From positions 1-46,075 of the IMG/VR virus record IMGVR_UViG_3300018026_000018: a stretch of 46,075 bases of DNA; one strand, given 5' to 3'. A program made the position numbers and the translations under genes. Below the pieces are notes generated by a model that saw only the letters and a list, made by a program, of their open reading frames with translations, did no database searches and was not told the origin of the DNA. This DNA comes from a virus. How positions within the stretch are numbered: position 1 is the stretch's first letter; each line of letters begins with the position of its first letter. This document shows, piece after piece, positions 14,576 through 23,765 of the stretch.

Positions 14576-15655
14576 ATGAAAAATCTTTTAATTGGATTAA
14601 GCACACAAAATAGATCAGGTAAGTATCTATATTATGGTGCGTATACTACTGATAACATTCAAGGGTTATTGAGTGGAGAAATAGGTTTATTTTGGGCATC
14701 TAAGAGTGCTGGTCCTGATGCACATACAGGTGTATACGCTGGAGGTGGTGGTAATGATGATACAGCTTCATCTAGTGGAACTGATATGACTATTGGTAGT
14801 ACATCTAATATGGTGGATAACATTGATACATTTTATTTTGCACAAGGAACAGGTAATGGATCTAAAGCAATTCTAAGTGATTTAATCAGTCCTAGAAATA
14901 TGAAGTTTAAAGTGCTAGAATATGTTGCTCCTCAACAATTGATTCAAACTGTTACTTTAGCTAATGCTACATTAGTTGCAGGTAAATATATTAGTTTTAG
15001 TGCTTATGCTGCTAATGCTCAAGTAGGTGCAGTTGGTACAGCTAAAGAAATGTTAGTTGAATATTTAATTCAAACTAATGATACTTCTACAACTATTGCA
15101 GCAGCTTTGGAATTAATAATTGCAAATCATGCTTTTTCTAATGTTAATATTCCACAAGATACTAATAGTAATAACAACAATAGAACTACAGCACTTCCGT
15201 TTTTAGCAGCTACTACTGATACTCATGCGAGTGATATAGTATTAACATTTACATGGAATCCTGGTCAATTAGGTAGTATTGTTAGTAATGGTTGGTCTAC
15301 TGTAACTACTACAATTGCAACTACTCAAGCATTTATAACTGGTCAAGGTGTTGGTGCTGATGTAGCAGCTTTTGAATTAGAAACAGCAGTTGAAAAAGGT
15401 TATAACCCTTCTCCAAATGCAGGTTATTTTTGGAATGAACCTTTTTATGCAAGTTCAAGTAAAAATTATCATATGATAGTTATTACACATCAAACTACAT
15501 TAGATACTGATTCTATTGGAAGTACAGGTACTCCTACATTACAATATCAGTATATTGCTGTTGATACAACAGATACAAATGATAATCTTTTAAACAATAT
15601 TGTATCTGTTCTTACAGATATGGTAAGTAAAAAAGCATTAAATCCAGCAGCTTAA
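14576..15655 (+). CDS. Abundant virion structural protein candidate, 359 aa
   Basis: The protein is Ala/Thr/Gly-rich and beta-rich, with little Lys, unlike most neighbours. It has a Gly-rich stretch (AGGGGNDD, about 57-64) and a strand-rich core (residues 120-185) including LIQTNDTSTTIAAALELII, a pattern seen in phage tube and sheath domains that form extended lattices. Codons are relatively GC-rich, its 17-nt translation leader is identical to that of the capsid gene, and a strong terminator follows. These features point to high expression. It could be an auxiliary capsid (decoration) protein, a head fibre base or a tail tube component; I cannot decide which. Confidence 0.65.
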   Translation: MKNLLIGLSTQNRSGKYLYYGAYTTDNIQGLLSGEIGLFWASKSAGPDAHTGVYAGGGGNDDTASSSGTDMTIGSTSNMVDNIDTFYFAQGTGNGSKAILSDLISPRNMKFKVLEYVAPQQLIQTVTLANATLVAGKYISFSAYAANAQVGAVGTAKEMLVEYLIQTNDTSTTIAAALELIIANHAFSNVNIPQDTNSNNNNRTTALPFLAATTDTHASDIVLTFTWNPGQLGSIVSNGWSTVTTTIATTQAFITGQGVGADVAAFELETAVEKGYNPSPNAGYFWNEPFYASSSKNYHMIVITHQTTLDTDSIGSTGTPTLQYQYIAVDTTDTNDNLLNNIVSVLTDMVSKKALNPAA

Positions 15656-15661
15656 TTAATT

Positions 15662-15685
15662 AGGGTTAGTAGAAATACTAACCCT
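15662..15685 (+). terminator. Terminator hairpin with GAAA tetraloop
   Basis: AGGGTTAGTA (15662-15671) pairs with TACTAACCCT (15676-15685) around a GAAA tetraloop and is followed by TAATTTT. It sits 6 nt after the stop of the 359-aa structural gene and before the next start at 15699. Confidence 0.8.
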
Positions 15686-15698
15686 TAATTTTAAAAAT

Positions 15699-16172
15699 AT
15701 GGCAACAATAAGTATAGTAGATAATATAATAAGAGTAACACCTGGTAGTGGTGAAACTGGTATAATAGTTACTATTATACAAAAAATATTAGATATATTT
15801 GGAAATATACAAGATAATTCTATATCAGTTAGCGATGCCATTTCTACAATTTATGATAGTAATGAATTACAAGATGGTGTTTATTTAGTAACATTATCTA
15901 ATTATACTCCTTTAAATACAATAGTATTTATAACATCACAAATAGATGAGCAAAAATCATTATATCAAATTGATTGTATAAAAACAAAAGATTTTGTAGG
16001 TCAAAAAGATTATAGGGTATATTATGATTTAATTGCATTTTGTATTAGATATGATGAATTATTTTCAGCTATTGCATCATATCAAGTAATTAACACTATT
16101 CCTTTTAATAGTCCTGAAATTATAACTTATTTTAATTCAATGCTTAATTATTTTAAACATGATATTATCTAG
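15699..16172 (+). CDS. Hypothetical virion-region protein, 157 aa
   Basis: The N-terminal ~40 residues are beta-rich (ATISIVDNIIRVTPGSGETGIIVT), and an alpha/beta region with several Tyr follows. No catalytic motif, signal or membrane segment is seen. The gene restarts translation after a terminator and overlaps the next gene by 14 nt. Position between structural genes and the adhesin suggests a small tail or fibre-attachment protein. I do not recognise it. Confidence 0.65.
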   Translation: MATISIVDNIIRVTPGSGETGIIVTIIQKILDIFGNIQDNSISVSDAISTIYDSNELQDGVYLVTLSNYTPLNTIVFITSQIDEQKSLYQIDCIKTKDFVGQKDYRVYYDLIAFCIRYDELFSAIASYQVINTIPFNSPEIITYFNSMLNYFKHDII

Positions 16173-16929
16173 TTATGATGTTAGTAATAATGTAGCTTTA
16201 TATAATAATTTTAAAAGTTATATAGATAAATATTTACAAACTGCTCAAAATGAGGAATATATAAGAAATTATAGTTATACTCATATAGCAGTTTTAAAAC
16301 TTTATTGTGCTTTTGATTTAATTAGAAAAATATATAAATTATCTTTATTAACAAATGATGATACTTCTTTAAAATATACAATTCAGTATCTAATAAATAA
16401 ATATCAAATTTTTAATATAGGTGCTGAATTACAAAAAATTAATATAAATATTAGTGATATTTGGTTTATATTTTTTGGAACAACTTTAAATAATGATTTA
16501 ATAGTATTTAAAAATAAACATCAATCTATTAGTAGATTACCTAAACTAAATATAAATACTAATGCTATGGAAGAAATTACATTACCTATTAATATATATA
16601 ATGGTACTACTCGTAATCTAAGTGTATTTGCAGGATATGAAAATGAACCTGCTCCAGTTATAAATAATGAATGGACAATGTTTACATTATCTATTCGTCA
16701 AAATGGAATTAATATAGTTAACTATTGGTGGAATAATACAAATACTCCTGTTAGTGGACAATATGCTGCAACTATAAGTAATACTCCTGGTGAAATTATA
16801 TTTACGTTAACTCCTACAATTGAAGATTTATTATCTATAGGAATATATGATATAAGATTATTTTTTACAGATGTAAATGGACAATCTGACATATTTGAAC
16901 AAGATCAAGTATTAAATATATTAGCATAA
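16159..16929 (+). CDS. Hypothetical virion-region protein with C-terminal Ig-like domain, 256 aa
   Basis: ATG 16159 lies inside the upstream gene (14-nt overlap), and the stop overlaps the adhesin ATG (TAATG). Residues 1-125 are helical and Tyr-rich (YIDKYLQTAQNEEYIRNYSYTH). Residues 135-256 form a beta-rich module with alternating hydrophobics (EWTMFTLSIRQNG, GEIIFTLTPTIEDLLSIGIYDIRLFFTDVNG) that looks like an immunoglobulin-like or BppU-type N-terminal fibre domain. Tight coupling to the adhesin gene suggests it connects the fibre to the particle or assists its folding. Confidence 0.6.
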   Translation: MILSSYDVSNNVALYNNFKSYIDKYLQTAQNEEYIRNYSYTHIAVLKLYCAFDLIRKIYKLSLLTNDDTSLKYTIQYLINKYQIFNIGAELQKININISDIWFIFFGTTLNNDLIVFKNKHQSISRLPKLNINTNAMEEITLPINIYNGTTRNLSVFAGYENEPAPVINNEWTMFTLSIRQNGINIVNYWWNNTNTPVSGQYAATISNTPGEIIFTLTPTIEDLLSIGIYDIRLFFTDVNGQSDIFEQDQVLNILA

Positions 16930-19900
16930 TGGGATTATCATTACAAGGAAATAATAGTAGTTTAAGATTATCTAGTAATAGACCTATATTAGTTAGTACT
17001 GGTATATCTACTATGACAATATTAGTAAATGATTATAGTTTTTTACCAACAGGTACTCAATATATAAAATCTACAGCAATAGTATTTAATACATATGATA
17101 GTCATTTAGCTGGTATATATTATACATTAGATGGAATTAACTGGGAACTTTATTCAGAAATATTTAACGAAAGTGATGTAGATACTTATATAAACAATCA
17201 AATAGCAATAGTATTAAATAGTAATGCTCAATTATTACAAACACTTCAAGATTTAGGATCACAATTAAATAATGATGGTAGTGCAGTTAATGCTATTAAT
17301 GCTAGTCTTGCTAATAAAGTAGATAAAGTATCGGGATACGGATTATCTTCTAATGATTATACAACATTAGAAAAAACTAAATTAGCAGGATTAAGTAATT
17401 ATAATGATACTGCTATATATACAGCATTAAATAATGGATTATCTACTAAAGTAGATAAAGTTACGGGATATGGATTATCTAGTAATGATTTTACAAGTAC
17501 ATACAAAAATATATTAAATAATTTAGGATTTCTATCTACATTAAATACGTTAGATTATAACTCTATATATTTAATAAATAAACCTACTATACCTGTAAAT
17601 TTATATGATTTAAGTAGTGATTCTAGTCATAGAGTAGTAACAGATGTAGAAATTGCATCATGGAATGCAAAAAGTAATTTTAGTGGTTCATATAACGATC
17701 TTACAAATAAACCAACTATAATTAATGTTGATATTAGTGGAAAAGCAGATAAAATTATAGGTGGTATAAGTGGAAATTTTGTAGCACTAGATAATACAGG
17801 AAACATAATAGATAGTGGTTACAATTTTAATAATTTTGACATTGCTGGAACTGCGACAATAGCAGCAACTAATGCTCAGAATAATGCTTATACTTATACT
17901 GACAATTCTATTGTTTCTATTTTAGATGGTGTTAATACAAGTGGAAATACATTACAAAAATTATATAATTTAATAACTAGTGGATTTGCTCAAGTAAATG
18001 TTGTAAATATTGATGCAAGAAATTCTTATAATGTTCCATCGTTACCATTTCAAATATTTGTACAAGATACAGGTAGTGGATATTGGGGATTATACAATGC
18101 TAATCAAACTGGAGTAAGTACAAATTATACATTAATATCAGATTATACTACATTTAATTCAGTAATGAGTGCATCTGCTATTAAAACAGCATATGAAAGT
18201 AATAGTAATACTAATGCTTTTACAAATGATGATGTTACTAAATTAAATTCTCTTTCTAATTATACATTACCTACTGCTTCAACTTCAATATTAGGAGGAG
18301 TTAAAATTGATGGAACAACTATAACTATAAATGGTAGTGGAGTTATATCATCTATACTTAATATGACTTATCCTAGTGTTGGTATTCCTAATTCAACAGG
18401 ATCATCTTGGGGAACAAGTTATACTGTAGGAATATCAGCTAATAATATATTACAATTAGATAGTAATAGTAAAATACCAGCAGTTGATGGAAGTCAATTA
18501 ACTAATTTATCTAATTCTCAAGTAGGATTATCTAATGTTACTAATAATGCACAAATATATTCTTTAAATGGATTAACTTCACAGATTCAAACATTTACTA
18601 CTAATAATAATGGTACTAGCCCTAATTTTAGTTCTAGTGATTCAGTCCATACATTAAATATACCATTAGCATCTATATCAAGTGTTACAGCAGGACTTAT
18701 AAGTAAATCAGATTATGATTCTTTTAATGCTAAAACAATGATTAATGGAATTGGATTTGTTAAAGCAAGTGGAACTACAATTAGTTACGATAATAATACA
18801 TATTTAACTTCATATACTGAAACTGACCCAATAGTTAGAGCAATAAATGGAATAGTTTATAGTAACGGTAGTATTATAAGTGCTGCAATTGCTAGTAATT
18901 TTCCAACACTTAATCAAAATACTACTGGTACTGCTGCTGGATTATCAAGTCAATATATTAATTGGAATGCTACTAGTGGTGGAACAAGTATAGCAAATAA
19001 ACCAACTTTAGCTAATGTTGCAACAAGTGGTGCATATAGTGATTTAAGTGGACTTCCTAGTATTCAATCACCGATAACTTTAACAACTACTGGTACTTCT
19101 GGTGCAGCTACATTTATTTCTAATACTTTAAATATACCTCAATATGCTGGAATAGTTCCAACTGATAATATACTTCATTGGGATAATACTAATAAATATT
19201 ATACTCCTTATGTATCAGGAACAACAACATCAGGAGTATTTAGTTCATGGACACATAGTGGTTCTAATGCTGCTGATAATATGTTAAGTTATAATGGAGG
19301 TATTAATGTTGTTAGTAATAATAATACAGCGTTATTCGGCTTTTCATTAGGTAGTTATGGTGGCTATTTTAAAACTAATACTGGTACTAAAATAGTTGGT
19401 TTTGATTATAATGGTACTGAACAAAGTTATATAACTAGAGATGGTACATTTGTTGTTGGTTTAATTGGTGCATCTAGTACTGGTTTCTATGCAACAAATT
19501 CTAGTAATGGACAAGGAGTTTATATAAATAATACAAGTAATGGATATGGTACTAATATTGTAAATGGAAGTAATGGTACTGGACATAGTATTAATAATTC
19601 TAATATAGGTACTGGAATAGATATATTAAATGCAAGTACAGGTATAGCTATTAATATATCAAATGCAAGTACCGGAATTGCATTTAATATATATGATGGA
19701 TCAATAAATAGATTTATTGTTAATCCTAATGTTGTTAATGGATCAACTGCAATAGCATATTTATTTGATACTAAAAATTCTTTATCAACTTCTGGTGCTA
19801 AACTTGTAAGTTTTAAAAACAGTGGAGTTGAAAAATGCTATATAGATTATCAAGGTAATATTTATGCAAATGGAGTTCTTTTAGGTGTTGGTGGAACTAT

Positions 19901-22496
19901 GGTTTATCCTGGAAGTGGAGTACCAAATAGTACAGGTTCTGCATGGGGTACTTCATATACTGTTGGTGTTGCTGCTAATAATCTTGTTCAACTTAATTCA
20001 AGTGCACAACTTCCAGCAATAGACGGTAGTTTACTTACAGGTATATCACCAACTATAACTACAAGTACAGTAACTACAGGAACAGGATTTTTAAAAGGAA
20101 ATGGAAGTAATATAAGTTTTGATAATTCTGCTATTTTAAATACCATAGGTACAACTAAAGGTGATTTGATTACATTTAGTGCAGCAAGTACACCAGTTAG
20201 ATTTGCAGCAGGTGCTAGTGCAGGTAATCTTAGAACAGATGGAAGTGGTAATTGGAGTATAGATACAACAACATATTTGAGTTCATTATCTGGAATAGCA
20301 CTAAATACTTCTAAATATATACTTCAAGGAACAACAGATTCTAATTTATCTAATGCTCAATTTCTTGGAGCATTAGGAACAGGTATTCTTAAAAATACTA
20401 CATCAACTGGTGTATTAAGTATAGCAGTTGCAGGAACTGATTATCAAGCACCCTTAACTAATCCAGTTACAGGAACTGGCACAAGTGGGCAAGTTGCATA
20501 TATGAATGGTACATCTACAATACAATCTAATACTAATTTAACTTTTGACGGGACAACCGAAACACTTACTGGCAATAAAATTATAAACCCTACATTTGGT
20601 TCGGAAATGTTTTCAAGTTTTAATGTGAGTAACTGGACATTAACAAGTGGATGGCAAGCCACAAATGATGGCAATACAGATTTAAACCATAATGCAAACG
20701 GCACAACAACTGCAACATTAATAGGATCAGCACCTACTGCATATAATTATTATAAAATAACCATTGTAGTAAGTTCATGGTCAGCAGATAATATTACTAT
20801 TACGTATGGCGGTGTTGCAGTATTTACTATAAATGCAACGGGAACTTATCAAACTACTATTTTAGCAACTTCCTCAGCTCCATTAATATTTACGCCTAAC
20901 AATACCAGCAGGGTGGTTATTTCTTCTATTTCTATAATTCCCGTAACAAATGGTGAAATAGATATTAATGGGAACAATGCAGATCAAACAACAGGTATTA
21001 AACTAATGAATACTATCCCATCTACTGCTACAAATCAAGTAAATTCACCAAAAACAATTATATTTTCTGGAACAACTTGGAATGGATCATCAAGTGATAA
21101 TATATATTTTAGGTTGCGTTATCAAGGAACACCCGTTGGGACAACTTTTACTGAAAACGGGTTATATTTTGACATGAGTGCAGATGGTATCACTTGGAAC
21201 AATCAGGGAGGTTTTACTGCAAAACAATCAGGTGCGTCTTATGAAACCTTTACTGCAGTTAATATAGTTGCTAGATCTAATTTAAGTGGTGGAACTATAT
21301 CTTCCATCAGTTCTATTGTTTCTTATAACACTTCATATATTGCAACAACTCTTGGGTTAACAACTATGATTGGTGGTTGTAATAATACTGATCCAAACTC
21401 ATTAAATCCGAAAGCTTATTCAGCATATGTTGGTAACGGTGCGGGTGTATGGGATGGTGCACAAAATAGAAAAGTATATGTAGGTATGCAGTTGCGTACT
21501 AAGAATAATGGATCATCAGCATATGGTGCTGATATGGTGTGGAATTATACGGCTCCTAATAATACATTCGATAATTTCTTAACCTTTAGTCAGAATAGTA
21601 CAAATGGAGTTTATATTGGAATAAATAATTCAACACCACAATGGAATTTAGATGTAGGAGGTTCAGCAAGATTAACAGGTACTCAATATTTTGGTGGTTC
21701 AACAACAAGTTCAAGCGATTATTCTCATACTATTGCTAACAGTAGCGGTAATTTAATTTACCAACCTAGAGTTGATGCAACACATGCTTTTACATTTAAT
21801 AATGCTGCTGGATCAAGTAATATTATGACACTTGATTCTACTAATATTCGTAGTTTATTTGGTGGAGATATAGTTTTACCAAAAACTTCTGGTAATGGTA
21901 TTAGAGTAGATACATCAACACCTACATATCCGTGGAGAGATTTAATAGGTCAAATAATACCTTCAACAGGTGGTGGTAGTAATCCTGCATTATCAACATT
22001 TATAGGTGGTCAAGTATCTGCGTATTCATTTACAGCAGGTAAGAAAATAGATCAAATACCATTTCATATTCCACACGACTATCTTCCTGGTAGTGATATA
22101 TTTATTCATGTCCATTGGGCGCATAATGGTACAGCAATAAGCGGTAGTTTTATAGTTGATTTTTATACAACATATGCTCAAGGATTTAATCAAGGTACTT
22201 CATTTCAAAGTGAAATAGATAGTACATTAACTATATCAACACCAAATATAACAACTATCCCGCAATATGCTCACAATATTAGTGAATTACAATTAAGTAA
22301 TACTGGTGGAGATTCTACACATTTAAATAGTGCAAATTTACAAGTAGATGGTTTAATTCTAGTTTCACTTGTAACTACATCAATTCCAACAATAACTGGT
22401 GGTAGTCCAAATGCACCATTTATATTTATGTGTGATATTCATTATCAATCAACAAGTATAGGAACAAAAGAAAAAGCACCTAATTTTTATGTATAA
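16929..22496 (+). CDS. Giant mosaic tail-fibre/adhesin protein, 1855 aa
   Basis: The Ser/Thr/Asn/Gly-rich sequence carries many phage-fibre signature units: NKVDKVSGYGLSSNDYT and TKVDKVTGYGLSSNDFT (about 133 and 174), YNDLTNKPTI and YSDLSGLPSI-type turns, GGTTIAN-type loops, and a ~45-residue block near residue 479 (YPSVGIPNSTGSSWGTSYTVG) repeated with divergence near residue 991. Residues ~1200-1570 read like a receptor-binding insert: a jelly-roll-like module (NPTFGSEMFSSFNVSNWTLTS) and a long beta region, with codons richer in G+C than the flanks. The C-terminus (about 1690-1855; FHIPHDYLPGSDIFIHVHW) is a separate beta domain with His-rich strands. It should bind the host surface. The N-terminus would attach to the virion. 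Confidence 0.8.
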   Translation: MGLSLQGNNSSLRLSSNRPILVSTGISTMTILVNDYSFLPTGTQYIKSTAIVFNTYDSHLAGIYYTLDGINWELYSEIFNESDVDTYINNQIAIVLNSNAQLLQTLQDLGSQLNNDGSAVNAINASLANKVDKVSGYGLSSNDYTTLEKTKLAGLSNYNDTAIYTALNNGLSTKVDKVTGYGLSSNDFTSTYKNILNNLGFLSTLNTLDYNSIYLINKPTIPVNLYDLSSDSSHRVVTDVEIASWNAKSNFSGSYNDLTNKPTIINVDISGKADKIIGGISGNFVALDNTGNIIDSGYNFNNFDIAGTATIAATNAQNNAYTYTDNSIVSILDGVNTSGNTLQKLYNLITSGFAQVNVVNIDARNSYNVPSLPFQIFVQDTGSGYWGLYNANQTGVSTNYTLISDYTTFNSVMSASAIKTAYESNSNTNAFTNDDVTKLNSLSNYTLPTASTSILGGVKIDGTTITINGSGVISSILNMTYPSVGIPNSTGSSWGTSYTVGISANNILQLDSNSKIPAVDGSQLTNLSNSQVGLSNVTNNAQIYSLNGLTSQIQTFTTNNNGTSPNFSSSDSVHTLNIPLASISSVTAGLISKSDYDSFNAKTMINGIGFVKASGTTISYDNNTYLTSYTETDPIVRAINGIVYSNGSIISAAIASNFPTLNQNTTGTAAGLSSQYINWNATSGGTSIANKPTLANVATSGAYSDLSGLPSIQSPITLTTTGTSGAATFISNTLNIPQYAGIVPTDNILHWDNTNKYYTPYVSGTTTSGVFSSWTHSGSNAADNMLSYNGGINVVSNNNTALFGFSLGSYGGYFKTNTGTKIVGFDYNGTEQSYITRDGTFVVGLIGASSTGFYATNSSNGQGVYINNTSNGYGTNIVNGSNGTGHSINNSNIGTGIDILNASTGIAINISNASTGIAFNIYDGSINRFIVNPNVVNGSTAIAYLFDTKNSLSTSGAKLVSFKNSGVEKCYIDYQGNIYANGVLLGVGGTMVYPGSGVPNSTGSAWGTSYTVGVAANNLVQLNSSAQLPAIDGSLLTGISPTITTSTVTTGTGFLKGNGSNISFDNSAILNTIGTTKGDLITFSAASTPVRFAAGASAGNLRTDGSGNWSIDTTTYLSSLSGIALNTSKYILQGTTDSNLSNAQFLGALGTGILKNTTSTGVLSIAVAGTDYQAPLTNPVTGTGTSGQVAYMNGTSTIQSNTNLTFDGTTETLTGNKIINPTFGSEMFSSFNVSNWTLTSGWQATNDGNTDLNHNANGTTTATLIGSAPTAYNYYKITIVVSSWSADNITITYGGVAVFTINATGTYQTTILATSSAPLIFTPNNTSRVVISSISIIPVTNGEIDINGNNADQTTGIKLMNTIPSTATNQVNSPKTIIFSGTTWNGSSSDNIYFRLRYQGTPVGTTFTENGLYFDMSADGITWNNQGGFTAKQSGASYETFTAVNIVARSNLSGGTISSISSIVSYNTSYIATTLGLTTMIGGCNNTDPNSLNPKAYSAYVGNGAGVWDGAQNRKVYVGMQLRTKNNGSSAYGADMVWNYTAPNNTFDNFLTFSQNSTNGVYIGINNSTPQWNLDVGGSARLTGTQYFGGSTTSSSDYSHTIANSSGNLIYQPRVDATHAFTFNNAAGSSNIMTLDSTNIRSLFGGDIVLPKTSGNGIRVDTSTPTYPWRDLIGQIIPSTGGGSNPALSTFIGGQVSAYSFTAGKKIDQIPFHIPHDYLPGSDIFIHVHWAHNGTAISGSFIVDFYTTYAQGFNQGTSFQSEIDSTLTISTPNITTIPQYAHNISELQLSNTGGDSTHLNSANLQVDGLILVSLVTTSIPTITGGSPNAPFIFMCDIHYQSTSIGTKEKAPNFYV

Positions 22497-22507
22497 TATT
22501 ATAAATT

Positions 22508-23212
22508 ATGGCAATAATTAAAGCAATACAATATCTTGGTTTTACTCCATACTGGTGGATTATTAAGGAAGCCCGTGAAGATAGGTTAAATAATATTACA
22601 ACAGCAGTTCTATGCTTATTTGCAGACCCTTCGGTTCAAGCTAATAACCCAAATGGATATATACCTGGATTATTCCCAAGTTGTACAGTTTCCGGTACAG
22701 GTTTAACAAATGACCAACTTATTACTGCTTTTTTAACACAAAATAGTAATAATCCAGATTGGACAGCATCAACAGATACAGACGGTTCATATAATCTAGT
22801 ACAACAAACAAGTCAGGTTGTTGAACAAATAAGTAATGACCCTATTAGTGGTGCATTTAGATTTGCTACATTAGTTGATTATAGACATTTTTGTGAGAAT
22901 AATATTATAGTAATGAACTTACGTATTACATTTGATACTATTACAACAACAACTACTACAAATCCAGATGGAAGTATAACTATAACACAAAATCCTATTA
23001 ATACAGATATTACAAAATTTGTAGCAGACCCAACAAAAACAAAAATTATTCCGTGGGTTGTTGATGATTTTAACAAAATACCTAATGTAACACCAGTTAT
23101 AGGTGAAGCAAGTTATTTTTTATCTGAATGTCCTACTGCATTTTGGAATATATTTAAAAGTGGTATTACTTACGGAGACCAAATGGGATATATCAACAAT
23201 AAATTGATTTAA
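22508..23212 (+). CDS. Hypothetical tail/fibre-associated protein, 234 aa
   Basis: The start is ATG 22508, 11 nt after the adhesin stop. An N-terminal amphipathic/aromatic region (IQYLGFTPYWWIIKEARED) precedes a beta-rich body with Thr/Asn-rich stretches, including a run of Thr (DTITTTTTTNPDGS, about 141-154). Cysteines occur at about 36, 58, 129 and 216. No enzyme motif is recognisable. Its position between adhesin and peptidase suggests a fibre cap, chaperone or baseplate component. Codons are somewhat less AT-biased than those of the neck genes. Confidence 0.65.
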   Translation: MAIIKAIQYLGFTPYWWIIKEAREDRLNNITTAVLCLFADPSVQANNPNGYIPGLFPSCTVSGTGLTNDQLITAFLTQNSNNPDWTASTDTDGSYNLVQQTSQVVEQISNDPISGAFRFATLVDYRHFCENNIIVMNLRITFDTITTTTTTNPDGSITITQNPINTDITKFVADPTKTKIIPWVVDDFNKIPNVTPVIGEASYFLSECPTAFWNIFKSGITYGDQMGYINNKLI

Positions 23213-23213
23213 T

Positions 23214-23729
23214 ATGAAACAGTTTGAAGAAATTACAATTGATCAATTACAATTAGGTGATAATCTTTTACTTGACAATAAAGATTTATTGGGCGAACTT
23301 ATACAACTATTTGAAAGAAGCCGTGTTAATCATGCAAGTATGTATTCTGGACATGGTACAGTTTATGAAGCTATACTTCCTAAATATATAGAAACACCAA
23401 TTTTAAAGAGTTTGGATAAAACACGTAATGTTTATGTGCAACGTCCTTTATATAAATTTGATCCTGAAATTGTAACTAAGACAGCACAAAGTCTTATTGG
23501 TATTAATTATGATATAAAAGAAATAATATTTCAATTAGATAAAGAGATTGAAGGTGGTTGGAAAGGTGATAAAGACCCTCATAAATTAATTTGTAGTAAA
23601 GCTAATCAATGGATAAATAAATGTAGTTGTTTGGATTCAAGTATTATTTGGGACACTTGGTATAAAGATAGTCCAGCAAACATTTTCGAAAATCGTATTT
23701 ATTTTCAATGTTTTAAATTAAAATTTTAA
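23214..23729 (+). CDS. Permuted papain-fold hydrolase, YiiX/NlpC-P60-like, 171 aa
   Basis: The motif order is that of circularly permuted papain-like enzymes: LQLGDNLLL (residues 12-20) and then H40 in the NHASMYSG block, E52 in VYEAI, and later C127 in LICSKANQWI at the start of a helix. In the family, Cys and His form the catalytic pair on amide bonds. The NHASxYxGxxxVYEA block is characteristic of YiiX-type proteins, which act on cell-wall peptides or related amides. There is no signal peptide or membrane segment. Its place beside the adhesin suggests a virion-associated wall hydrolase or the endolysin; no other lysin is seen. The gene begins 1 nt after the previous stop. Confidence 0.7.
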   Translation: MKQFEEITIDQLQLGDNLLLDNKDLLGELIQLFERSRVNHASMYSGHGTVYEAILPKYIETPILKSLDKTRNVYVQRPLYKFDPEIVTKTAQSLIGINYDIKEIIFQLDKEIEGGWKGDKDPHKLICSKANQWINKCSCLDSSIIWDTWYKDSPANIFENRIYFQCFKLKF

Positions 23730-23737
23730 TATATTTG
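23730..23737 (+). promoter_or_regulatory. Candidate -7 element TATATTTG upstream of the 23766 gene
   Basis: TATATTTG fits the Bacteroidota TAnnTTTG consensus and begins right after the peptidase stop, ~29 nt before the next ATG. No clear -33 TTTG is present at the proper spacing, so support is weak. Confidence 0.3.
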
Positions 23738-23765
23738 TATATTGTATAAACTAAAATTTAAAGTT

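Noticed and set aside
20444-20704. 86-codon leftward ORF inside the adhesin
   Set aside because: It is a by-product of the less AT-rich codons of the adhesin insert; the rightward frame is continuous and clearly the gene.
16929-22496. Adhesin C-terminus as a sialidase or chaperone (intramolecular peptidase) domain
   Set aside because: No Asp-box, GDSL or S74-type Ser/Lys catalytic arrangement is visible; only a generic beta domain with His-rich strands.
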